Of a stretch of DNA of 60,331 bases, positions 1 through 6,866 are shown one piece after another. The notes beneath the pieces are model-generated. The model ran no database searches, was not told the DNA's origin, and saw only the letters and a program-made list of their open reading frames with translations. Each line of letters opens with the position of its first letter. Position 1 is the stretch's first letter. The position numbers were made by a program, and so were the translations under genes. The stretch spans positions 1 through 60,331 of the forward strand of contig JAFIEG010000017.1 in NCBI GenBank assembly GCA_020832665.1. The letters are read 5' to 3'. Source of the stretch: Pararhodobacter sp. (lineage in GTDB: Bacteria; Pseudomonadota; Alphaproteobacteria; Rhodobacterales; Rhodobacteraceae).

Positions 1-45
1 GCGGGGCAAACCGGCGCCGGCCGCATGAAGAGGCCAGGGGGGGCG

Positions 46-405
46 TCAGCCTTCCCAGTCCTCGCCGATATAGGTGGCGAGGTATTCGAGGATGATCTCG
101 CGCTCTTCCGGGTCAAGCTCGGGCATGCCCTGATCCTCGACCATCCAGTCCAGCAACTCGTCCCAGACCCGGCGCGAATAGCCGCCATTGGTGACCGTGC
201 GCAGGCTGTGACAGGCGACGCAGGCAAAATAGGTATCCTCGACCCCCTCGCCGGGCGGCAGGGGGTAGAATTCGTAATCCGGGTCCAGATCCGCCAGGCG
301 CGTGATGCGCTCCTCCGCCGAGGCAGAGAAAGTCGACGCCGCGACAAGCAGGGCAGCCGAAGCTGCCCCGCCGATGAACCGCTTGAAGGTCATCTTGTCT
401 TTCAT
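46..405 (-). CDS. Periplasmic monohaem cytochrome c, SorU-type partner of the sulfite dehydrogenase
   Basis: This 119-aa protein has an N-terminal signal peptide (hydrophobic core about residues 10-28, cleavage likely after SASA at 30). It has one haem c attachment motif, C62-V-A-C65-H66. M94 in a GMPEL context is the probable axial methionine, as in small class I cytochromes. It lies 14 nt downstream of the molybdenum sulfite dehydrogenase gene, so I infer that it accepts electrons from that enzyme in the periplasm, as SorU does for SorT. ATG at 405 is used because it directly follows the upstream gene; a second ATG lies at 393. Family assignment as a c-type cytochrome is secure, the SorU role is from context. 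Confidence 0.85.
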   Translation of the reverse strand: MKDKMTFKRFIGGAASAALLVAASTFSASAEERITRLADLDPDYEFYPLPPGEGVEDTYFACVACHSLRTVTNGGYSRRVWDELLDWMVEDQGMPELDPEEREIILEYLATYIGEDWEG

Positions 406-419
406 TCGCGCTGTTTTCC

Positions 420-1727
420 TTACACGGCCGTGAAGTGAATCCGGTGGCAGGCATTGTTCAGATAGCCGCGCGGGTTCCAGCCCGGCACCACCATCGGCTG
501 CGTCCGGCCCTGATCATCGGTGCCGCGCGCCCAGACCTCGTAGTATCCGGCCTGCGGCGGGATGATGGTGTTGCGCCAGCGCTGCCAGGCGTAGCGGTTG
601 GCCGGTGCGTGCAGCTCGGCCTCCTGCCAGGTGGCGCCAAAATCGATCGAGGTTTCCATCTTCACCACATGGTTGTCACCGGCCCAGGCCTGACCGCGCA
701 CCTCGAAGGGGCGCCCGGCCGCCACCTCATGGCCGCCCTGGGGGTTGGTGATGACCGATTTCACCGGCATCGACGTCATTACCATCATGTCCTCATGCGG
801 CACTTCCGCGCCCGGTTCGACCGGGTAGCGCGGCACGCGGTAGCTCAGGCCCGTCATGCCCGGCCCGTCATGCTCGCGGTCGCGCAGCCAGATGCGGGTG
901 ACCCATTTCTGGCTCACCGAACCGGCCCAGCCCGGGGCGATGATGCGCGCCGGATAGCCGTGCTCGATGGGAATATCCCCGCCATTCATCTGCAGCGCGA
1001 TGATGGTGTTGGGGTCCATCATCTTGTCGATGGGGCCGCCGCGGGAGATCGACGGGCGGTCGGGATCGCCCGAAAGATGCTCGTCATAGCTATAATGCCC
1101 GGTATAGACCGCGCTTTGCCTCACGCCGGCGCGGCGCAGCACGTCGCGCAGCCGCACGCCGGTCCATTCCGCGCAGCCGATGGCGCCGATCGTCCAGGGG
1201 TTGCCGCGCGGCAGCGGGTTGAAGCCGGCGCGCCCGTTGCCGCCGCATTCGATCTGCAACTGCAGGGTGACCAGTTCGTAATCATTCATCAACTGGTCAT
1301 AGGAAAGCTCGAGCTCTTCCTCGACCTCGCCATCGATGGTCAGCCGCCAGTCGGCCCGGCTCATCGGCATCGGCATGGTGCCGTTGTTGCGGATGAAGTG
1401 CTTGTCGGCCGGGGTGACATCGTCATCGAGCAGATGCGCCGCGGCCTCGATATTCACCGGGCGGTCGTTGTGCACGATCATGTCGGCATGCTTGGCGTCA
1501 AAGGTGAAATCGCTCACCGTCTCGGCCAGCGCGGCGGGGATCAGCCCGGCGGGCATGTTGGCGCTGAAGGGAATCGTCGTGCCCAGAACCGCGCCCATCG
1601 AGGCCAGCCCGGCCCCTTTCAGAAAGCCGCGCCGATCCGGTCCGGCCTTGCGGCCGAAAACCAGATAATCGGCGCGTTCGGGATCTGCGTGATAGAGCTC
1701 GATCAGCCCTCTTTCCTTTTTGGCCAT
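420..1727 (-). CDS. sorT: Sulfite dehydrogenase, molybdopterin subunit (SorT/SoxC family), Tat-exported
   Basis: This 435-aa sulfite-oxidase-family protein would oxidise sulfite to sulfate in the periplasm. A twin-arginine signal, D-R-R-G-F-L-K-G at residues 31-38, is followed by a hydrophobic stretch and a likely cleavage after AALA (68), which fits export of a folded cofactor enzyme. The conserved Mo-binding cysteine is C161 in IECGGNGR. The C-terminal part has the dimerisation-domain pattern (SIDFGATWQEAEL, then YYEVWARGTDDQG). A strong ribosome site (GGAGGAGG) precedes ATG 1727. A cytochrome gene follows and an ECF sigma/anti-sigma pair precedes, the arrangement I associate with rhizobial sorT loci. 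SoxC is the main alternative, but no soxD or other sox genes are adjacent. Confidence 0.85.
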   Translation of the reverse strand: MAKKERGLIELYHADPERADYLVFGRKAGPDRRGFLKGAGLASMGAVLGTTIPFSANMPAGLIPAALAETVSDFTFDAKHADMIVHNDRPVNIEAAAHLLDDDVTPADKHFIRNNGTMPMPMSRADWRLTIDGEVEEELELSYDQLMNDYELVTLQLQIECGGNGRAGFNPLPRGNPWTIGAIGCAEWTGVRLRDVLRRAGVRQSAVYTGHYSYDEHLSGDPDRPSISRGGPIDKMMDPNTIIALQMNGGDIPIEHGYPARIIAPGWAGSVSQKWVTRIWLRDREHDGPGMTGLSYRVPRYPVEPGAEVPHEDMMVMTSMPVKSVITNPQGGHEVAAGRPFEVRGQAWAGDNHVVKMETSIDFGATWQEAELHAPANRYAWQRWRNTIIPPQAGYYEVWARGTDDQGRTQPMVVPGWNPRGYLNNACHRIHFTAV

Positions 1728-1779
1728 CTGATGCCTCCTCCCGTGGCTATATGTCGCAGGGCTTGCTGCCCTGTTAGAA

Positions 1780-1807
1780 AAGACGGGTGAGAGGTGCAGA
1801 TTATTCC
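1780..1807 (-). promoter_or_regulatory. Candidate ECF-sigma promoter of the sulfite dehydrogenase operon
   Basis: On the minus strand, GGAAT (1807-1803) is followed after 17 nt by CGTC (1785-1782), with TT after it. This is close to the usual ECF pattern GGAAC-N16/17-CGTC. It lies 50-80 nt upstream of the sorT start, in the 330-nt gap (1728-2057) after the anti-sigma gene. The rest of that gap shows only a short inverted repeat (CCGCC/GGCGG, 1829-1845) and no convincing terminator or ORF. No equally good site was seen before the sigma gene itself. Confidence 0.5.
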
Positions 1808-2057
1808 ACCCGGGCGAGGAATCTTTTTTCCGCCGGAAGGAGGCGGTTTCCGTCAGGCCGGCTCATCCCTGCAAAGACATGCCCGCCGCAACGGTCGCCC
1901 GCCCCGCCTGAAAAGATCATGCCGGCTTTGGTTGATTGCATCGGTTGACATGCGGGCAGCACCCGCAAGCCGCGCGGGCTGGGCCGGGCGCTCTTTTTTC
2001 TGGCGCAGGGGCAGGTGTGAAAGCCCGGATATGGGAACCGATTAACCGGACCTGCGA

Positions 2058-2927
2058 TCAGGCCGTGCAGGGCAGCCGCGACGCCTCGAGCCCGGCCAGC
2101 AGCCTCTCGCCCGCCACGCGGCGCTCGCGCGAGACATCGTGCAGCGCGGTTGCAATGGCGATGAAACGCGTGCGGCTCATGTCGCGCGCGAGCATCTCAT
2201 AAGCACGGCCCTGCACCCGCCATTCGGCGCGCAAGAGCGATGGTTCCAGCGACAGGCGCAGCGCGCGTTCTTCTGCCGGCCCTGTCGTGGTGATGGCCGT
2301 CTCGAACAGGCTCAACCGGCAATCATTGCTGCCGGTAAAACCGTGATGCAGCGCCCCCGCGCGCCCGGGTTCCAGATGCACAAGCCGCAGCCCGGCGGCC
2401 TGCATCGGCGCTTCCAGCCAAGAAGGCGCGTCCAGCGATGCGGCGCCGGGGCGATAGGCGGCAACCCAGGCGTCATGGCTCACCAGCGCCGGATCGATGA
2501 CGGAAGCCGCTGTGCCGAACGCGACGACCGGCGCCGCCGCCGGTTGCACGGCCAGATCATCGGGCTGGTGGCTGGCGGGCCGCTCAAGCAGCACCAGCGT
2601 CAGCACCGCCACCGCTGCGGCCACCGCCGAGACAAGCGCCAGCGCCCCGGCTGCCATCAGCCCCCGGCGGTGCCGGCGCGGCGCGGACCCGGGCGCCGGC
2701 ATGGGCGGCAGCTTCGCCATCGGCGGCAGCGGCGGCGCCTCGCCTTGCAGCATGACCACCCCGGCCTTCATCTGGTGCAGCGCGGCGATGCGCGCCGCCA
2801 GCGCCGGCTCGCCCGCCGCGCGCAGCGCCAGCGCGGCGGCCTCGTCGGCGCCCAGTTCGCCATCGACATAGGCGTTGAGCATCGCTTCATCGTCCGGCCG
2901 CACACCGGTTCCGCCGGCGCGGCTCAT
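2058..2927 (-). CDS. Membrane-anchored anti-sigma factor
   Basis: This 289-aa protein begins with a helical region typical of anti-sigma domains (DDEAMLNAYVDGELGADEAA, about 13-32). A Pro-rich segment and a single transmembrane helix follow (about 88-113, GLMAAGALALVSAVAAAV), then a periplasmic domain of about 170 residues. I see no His-Cys zinc-binding anti-sigma motif. Its ATG overlaps the stop of the ECF sigma gene by 4 nt, so the pair is translationally coupled. The role is inferred: it would hold the sigma factor at the membrane until a periplasmic signal, plausibly sulfite, releases it. Confidence 0.75.
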   Translation of the reverse strand: MSRAGGTGVRPDDEAMLNAYVDGELGADEAAALALRAAGEPALAARIAALHQMKAGVVMLQGEAPPLPPMAKLPPMPAPGSAPRRHRRGLMAAGALALVSAVAAAVAVLTLVLLERPASHQPDDLAVQPAAAPVVAFGTAASVIDPALVSHDAWVAAYRPGAASLDAPSWLEAPMQAAGLRLVHLEPGRAGALHHGFTGSNDCRLSLFETAITTTGPAEERALRLSLEPSLLRAEWRVQGRAYEMLARDMSRTRFIAIATALHDVSRERRVAGERLLAGLEASRLPCTA

Positions 2928-3454
2928 GCCCGCCCCCTATTCAGCGGCAACGCCACCACTTGCCCATCGGACAGTTCGCGGGCAAGCGCGGCGCGGGCGC
3001 GGCTGATCCGGCTCATCACGGTTCCTCTCGGCACATCAAGCAGTTCGGCGGTCTCGTCATAGCTGAACCCGCCGATATCCACCAGAGCCAGAACATCGCG
3101 ATGTGGCTTGGAAAGCGCCAGGAAGGCCTGGCGCACGGCAAGCCGGTTGACAGTGATTTCCTCGCCGCCAGTCAGCACGCGATCATCGCAATCAACCCCG
3201 GCCGCCTCATCGGCCCAGGCGTCGTGATGGCGGCGACTGCGCAGCAGGTCGATCCACAGATTGCGGGTGAGACGGAACATCCAGACCCTGAAGCGGCGCG
3301 GCTCGTCAGGCACCGAATGCGCCGACATCGCGCGCAGCACCGCATCCTGATACAGATCCTCGGCGCTGGCCGTGTCGGAACACAGCGCGCAGGCATAGCC
3401 GAAGAGATTGCGCCTGAAGGCATTCAGCCAGGCGTGATGCATCTCGCCGAACAT
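2924..3454 (-). CDS. ECF-family RNA polymerase sigma factor
   Basis: This 176-aa protein has only sigma region 2 (SAEDLYQDAVLRAM, then FRVWMFRLTRNLWIDLLRSRRH, about 30-78) and region 4 (FLALSKPHRDVLALVDIGGFSYDETAELL followed by the recognition helix VPRGTVMSRISRARAAL). That is the ECF architecture at the usual length. It overlaps the downstream anti-sigma gene by 4 nt, and the next genes encode the sulfite dehydrogenase and its cytochrome. I infer that this sigma factor drives that operon through the site at 1780-1807. The family call is firm, the target is inferred. Confidence 0.9.
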   Translation of the reverse strand: MFGEMHHAWLNAFRRNLFGYACALCSDTASAEDLYQDAVLRAMSAHSVPDEPRRFRVWMFRLTRNLWIDLLRSRRHHDAWADEAAGVDCDDRVLTGGEEITVNRLAVRQAFLALSKPHRDVLALVDIGGFSYDETAELLDVPRGTVMSRISRARAALARELSDGQVVALPLNRGRA

Positions 3455-3530
3455 CGCGTGCCTTTCCTCCCCTGCGGCACTTTAGCGCAGGGCACGGCGA
3501 AGGCCAGAACAAATGCGCGGGCGCTCGGTG

Positions 3531-4058
3531 TCAGCTTTCCAGCGCCCGCCCCAGCCGCGCCAGCCCGGCCTTGCCCAGCGCGCGGCGACGCGCGCGGCCC
3601 TCCAGCCCCGGCCACAAACGCGCCACTTCGGCCTCGACAGGGGCGGGCGCGGCGAGCCACAGATCCATCGCGAAATCATCCGGCGCGCGTGCATGCAGCC
3701 CGTATGGCGCCAGCAGCCGGCGCGGGAAATCGCGCAGATTGGCGGTGACGATCAGTTCGGCGCGCCCGGAAATGGCGGCGGCCAGCACATGCCGGTCGCC
3801 GGCATCGGGCAGATCCAGATGCCCTGCCTCGGCGGCGGGCAACTGCGCCTCGGGCCAGCGCGCCTGCATCGCGCGCAGCGCGGCATCGGCGCCGGGCAGA
3901 TCGCCGCGCCGCGCCGCCAGATGCAGCCATTCGGCACCGATCGCCTCGGACCAGAGCGGGGCGAACAGCCCGCGATCGGCCAGCGCCAGCAGGAAGCCGC
4001 GCAGAAGCGGCGGATACAGCACACAGGTATCGAGCAAGGCGCGCGGGGCAGCGCTCAT
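3531..4058 (-). CDS. PIN-domain protein, PIN_3-like putative RNase
   Basis: This 175-aa protein starts at ATG 4058, overlapping the rRNA methyltransferase stop by 4 nt (ATGA); longer in-frame starts run into that gene. PIN acidic residues are visible: D10 in LLDTCVLYPP, E43, D85 and D88 in LPDAGDRHVLAAA, with N107 in IVTANLRDF. The fold implies a metal-dependent ribonuclease as in VapC toxins. No antitoxin-sized gene is adjacent, and the partner in the operon is an rRNA methyltransferase, so a classical toxin-antitoxin pair is not supported. The target RNA is unknown. Confidence 0.7.
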   Translation of the reverse strand: MSAAPRALLDTCVLYPPLLRGFLLALADRGLFAPLWSEAIGAEWLHLAARRGDLPGADAALRAMQARWPEAQLPAAEAGHLDLPDAGDRHVLAAAISGRAELIVTANLRDFPRRLLAPYGLHARAPDDFAMDLWLAAPAPVEAEVARLWPGLEGRARRRALGKAGLARLGRALES

Positions 4059-5281
4059 CCGTCGAGCCGGAAGAACAGCGCCTTCAGATAGCCGCTCTCG
4101 GCCAGCTGCGGCAGTTGCGGGTGGTCTGGCCCGGCAAAGCCCGTATGCACAAGCTGCGCGCGCCGCCCGGCGCGGCCGATGCCGCGCGCGCTGGCGGCGC
4201 GAAACGCCGCCAGATCGGCGGCATGCGAGCACGAGCACAGGCCCAGATAGCCCCCCGGCGCCACCAGGGGGGCGGCCAGCCGCGCCACGCGCTCATAGGC
4301 GCGCAGCCCGGCATCGAGCGCGGCGCGGTTGGGCGCAAAGGCCGGCGGGTCGCAGACTACCAGATCGAAGCGCGCGCCCTCGCCGCCCAGCGCCTCCATC
4401 ACCGAAAAGGCATCGCCGCGCCGCGTCGTCAGCCGTGCCGCCAGGCCGGTTTCGCGCGCGCCGCCCTCGGCCAGCGCCAGCGCCGGGGCCGAGCTGTCCA
4501 CCGCCAGCGCCTGCCCGGCGCCGCCCGCCAGCGCGGCCAGCGCAAAGCCCCCGACATGCGAGAACACGTCCAGCACCCGCCCGCCGCGCACCAGCCGGGC
4601 GGCGAAGGCGTGATTGTCGCGCTGATCGTAGAACAGCCCGGTCTTCTGCCCGCCCATCAGATCGGCCAGATAGGTGGCGCCGTTCATCGCCACCTTCACC
4701 GGCCCGTCGAGCGCGCCTTGCAACAGCACCGTTTCCTCGCCCAGCCCCTCCAGCGCGCGCGCCCGGCCCGAGGCGTTCTTCACCACCACCGTGCAGCCGG
4801 TCACCGCCACCAGCGCCTCGGTCAGCAGGGGCAGATGCGCCTCGGCCCAGGCGGCGTTGGGCTGGATCACCGCCGCCTCGCCGAAACGGTCGATGACGAT
4901 GCCGGGCAGCGCGTCAGCCTCGGCATGGACGAGCCGGTAGAAGGGCGCGTCGAACAGACGCGCGCGCAACGCCAGGGCGCGGGCCAGCCGCGCTTGCAGC
5001 CAGTGGCCATCGATCACCGCGCCCGGGTCACGGTCGAGCATGCGCGCGGCGATCTTCGAGCCCGGATTCACCGTCACCAGCCCCAGCTTGCGGCGCGCAT
5101 CGTCTTCCAGCACCGCCAGCGCGCCCGGGCTCAGGGCACGCGTGCGCCGGTCCATCACCAGCTCGTCGGCATAAACCCAGGGAAAACCGTGGCGGATGGC
5201 GCGCGCCTCGGCCTTGGGGCGCAGGCGCACCACCGGGCGTTCATGGCTGGCGGGTTGGTCCGTGGGGCGTGTTTCGGTCAT
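4055..5281 (-). CDS. rlmI: Class I SAM-dependent rRNA methyltransferase, RlmI-like (23S rRNA m5C)
   Basis: This 408-aa protein has an N-terminal PUA-like RNA-binding domain (VVRLRPKAEARAIRHGFPWVYADEL region, then NPGSKIAARML) and a C-terminal Rossmann methyltransferase domain. The SAM site is VLDVFSHVGGFALAALAGG, the motif IV sequence is VVCDPPAF, and the C-terminal LGLCSCSH carries the likely catalytic Cys. The family methylates C1962 of 23S rRNA in E. coli. ATG 5281 is preferred: GGAG lies about 8 nt upstream, and residues encoded further upstream are low complexity. The PIN gene is coupled to its stop. RlmI versus a close paralogue of the same family cannot be separated here. Confidence 0.8.
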   Translation of the reverse strand: MTETRPTDQPASHERPVVRLRPKAEARAIRHGFPWVYADELVMDRRTRALSPGALAVLEDDARRKLGLVTVNPGSKIAARMLDRDPGAVIDGHWLQARLARALALRARLFDAPFYRLVHAEADALPGIVIDRFGEAAVIQPNAAWAEAHLPLLTEALVAVTGCTVVVKNASGRARALEGLGEETVLLQGALDGPVKVAMNGATYLADLMGGQKTGLFYDQRDNHAFAARLVRGGRVLDVFSHVGGFALAALAGGAGQALAVDSSAPALALAEGGARETGLAARLTTRRGDAFSVMEALGGEGARFDLVVCDPPAFAPNRAALDAGLRAYERVARLAAPLVAPGGYLGLCSCSHAADLAAFRAASARGIGRAGRRAQLVHTGFAGPDHPQLPQLAESGYLKALFFRLDG

Positions 5282-5337
5282 GGGCATGGCTCCGTTCGGC
5301 CCTGCCATAAAGGCTGGCCGGCGCGGGCGAAAGTGCA

Positions 5338-5378
5338 AACGCCCCGCCGCGATGGCGCGGGCGGGGCGTTTTCTTTTC
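5338..5378. terminator. Hairpin terminator between the short protein gene and rlmI
   Basis: The 11-bp perfect stem AACGCCCCGCC (5338-5348) / GGCGGGGCGTT (5360-5370) is followed on the plus strand by TTCTTTTC. On the minus strand, where the flanking genes lie, it is followed by the weaker TGCACTT. It most likely ends the minus-strand transcript of 5432-5590. Confidence 0.55.
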
Positions 5379-5431
5379 AAGCGAGGTTGTGCGATGGCGC
5401 GCCGCCATTAAGCGGCGCGGGCCTTTCAGCC

Positions 5432-5590
5432 TCAGGCGGTCTGGCCGGCGGGGGCCCGGCGCAGCCGCGCCGCGATCCAGCGCCAGGCGGCGACGATCAT
5501 CTCGGCCATGGCTTGCGCCTGCATGGCGCGGGCCTGGCGCTCGACGGCGACGACATCCACGGGCTCAATGTTGACTTCGAAACGGTTCAT
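5432..5590 (-). CDS. Short basic protein of unknown function (52 aa)
   Basis: ATG 5590 has an excellent ribosome site (AAGGAG, 7 nt spacing), so the 52-aa form starting MNRFEVNIEPVDVVAVERQ is chosen over a longer in-frame start at 5644. The body is one predicted amphipathic helix rich in Ala, Met and Gln (ARAMQAQAMAEMIVAAWRWI) ending in a basic tail (AARLRRAP). It resembles short helical proteins common in Rhodobacteraceae (RSP_7527-like) by composition only. It has its own leader region and a downstream hairpin, so it may be expressed as a single gene. Confidence 0.55.
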   Translation of the reverse strand: MNRFEVNIEPVDVVAVERQARAMQAQAMAEMIVAAWRWIAARLRRAPAGQTA

Positions 5591-5690
5591 CTTGTTCTCC
5601 TTGCCCCTTGCGCGGGGCCTGCTCTGTTGTCGGCTGACGCTCATCTATTGCCGCGACGCAGCATCCGCCAGCGCCAAAGCGGCAATCCCG

Positions 5691-5709
5691 CCATGCATGA
5701 CATGCATGG
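5691..5709. promoter_or_regulatory. Perfect inverted repeat, candidate operator
   Basis: CCATGCAT-GAC-ATGCATGG has 8-bp arms with a 3-nt centre. It sits in the 164-nt gap (5591-5754) between the end of the M23 peptidase gene and the start of the 52-aa protein, about 100 nt upstream of the latter. No other structure was seen in the gap. Confidence 0.35.
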
Positions 5710-5754
5710 CTGCGGTTATCTTTCCGTGTTTTCAGAAACTTGCGTGATTCCGAT

Positions 5755-6708
5755 TCAAGGTGCCTGAAGCCGCGCATTGCGCACCGGGAACACCCCGTCA
5801 AAGCTGATCGGCAGCGGCTCGCCGGAAAGCGGCGCCTCAGTTCCGGTGCCGCGCTGGGCGTGGACATGCAGATGCGGCTCGCCCGACTGGCCGGAATTGC
5901 CGACCTCGGCCAGGGGCTGGCGGGCCCGCACCATATCGCCCACGCCCACACTCAGCGAGCCCTGCCGCAGATGCGCCATGAGCACGATGAAATTGCCGCA
6001 ATCGATCAGCAGATGGTTGCCCTCCAGCCGCTCGGTATCGCGCTCGGGCACCGGCAGGTCGGGCATCGCGCCTTCGGCGCCGATCACCGCACCATCGCAG
6101 GGCGCCAGCACCGGCGCGCCGAAGATCAGGTATTCCGCCGGGTCGCTGCCGCCCAGAAACCGCTCGGCGCGCGAGCCGCGCCCGTCGATGGCGATGATGT
6201 CCACGGCAAAGCTCTGGCCGCGGTAATCGGCGAAATCGGGGTTATCCAGCGTCATGAAATGGGCGTTGATCATCGGGTGATGGCCGCCATTGACCACCAG
6301 ATAGCGATGCCCGGTATCACCCAGCGGAAAGGCGATATCGACCGTCCCCACCGGCAATTGCCTGCCCCCCAGCGCCGCCGATATCTGCAAGCCGAAAAGA
6401 AGGGCCAGCACCGCCGCCAGGCCGATCTCGACATGCCGGCGCATGCGCGAGGCCGGCGCCGGGCGGTTTTGCCAGCGGCGCCAGGCGATCAGCGAGGCCA
6501 GCGCCGCAAGCGCGGCAAAGAAATACGGCGTGTACCAGGGCGGCAGTGCCCAGAAGCCGACCAGCGCCAGCAGCCAGCACATCAGCGCCAGCGCCGCCAC
6601 CCGCAGCCACAACGCGCTGGCCGAGGCCGAGCGCACCCAGCCATGCGCCACGATCAGAACGATCGGCAGCACCACCTGCGCGCCCAGCGCCAGAAAGAAC
6701 ATCAGCAT
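5755..6708 (-). CDS. Membrane-anchored M23-family peptidase (LytM domain)
   Basis: This 317-aa protein has four predicted transmembrane helices in its first about 115 residues (for example MLMFFLALGAQVVLPIVLIV and AAVLALLFGLQISAAL) and then a peptidase domain facing the periplasm. The domain carries the M23 signature GEPHLHVHA near the C-terminus, giving an HxH zinc ligand pair, and GQSFAVDII as the likely first metal-binding segment. There the usual HxxxD His appears to be Gln, so hydrolytic activity is uncertain and it could be a degenerate cell-wall regulator. ATG 6708 has a GGGGGA ribosome site. Confidence 0.75.
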   Translation of the reverse strand: MLMFFLALGAQVVLPIVLIVAHGWVRSASASALWLRVAALALMCWLLALVGFWALPPWYTPYFFAALAALASLIAWRRWQNRPAPASRMRRHVEIGLAAVLALLFGLQISAALGGRQLPVGTVDIAFPLGDTGHRYLVVNGGHHPMINAHFMTLDNPDFADYRGQSFAVDIIAIDGRGSRAERFLGGSDPAEYLIFGAPVLAPCDGAVIGAEGAMPDLPVPERDTERLEGNHLLIDCGNFIVLMAHLRQGSLSVGVGDMVRARQPLAEVGNSGQSGEPHLHVHAQRGTGTEAPLSGEPLPISFDGVFPVRNARLQAP

Positions 6709-6797
6709 CGCCGCAATCCCCCGTACCGCGCCCCGCCGCGCCTGTCTTCGCGCACTTATGCCACGCTGCGGCAGAGCGCCACAAGCATGCCCTGCCC

Positions 6798-6834
6798 TTG
6801 CGGGGCGGGCCGGTTATCGCTAACAATCGTTAAC
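6798..6834 (+). promoter_or_regulatory. Candidate edd promoter with LacI-type operator
   Basis: GTTATCGCTAAC (6813-6824) is an inverted repeat (GTTA...TAAC) with a central CG step, the pattern of LacI-family operators. GTTAAC follows at 6829-6834. A possible -35 TTGCGG (6798-6803) and -10 TAACAA (6821-6826) overlap it. Binding would block edd transcription, so I infer sugar-acid or ED-pathway control by a LacI-family repressor encoded elsewhere. Confidence 0.4.
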
Positions 6835-6866
6835 CCACCTCCGAACGGGAGCAGCGAGCACCCGCC

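Noticed and set aside
1-26. Possible start of another minus-strand gene (ATG at 26) after the cytochrome
   Set aside because: Only eight codons are visible and there is no ribosome site; a pseudoazurin-type gene might follow, as in rhizobial loci, but the window ends.
435-1790. 451-aa plus-strand open frame opposite sorT
   Set aside because: It mirrors the codon positions of sorT, has no recognisable domain and is His/Arg/Ala-rich, as antisense frames in GC-rich genes are.
1794-2045. 83-aa plus-strand frame in the sorT/anti-sigma gap
   Set aside because: No ribosome site and no domain; it overlaps the predicted ECF promoter.
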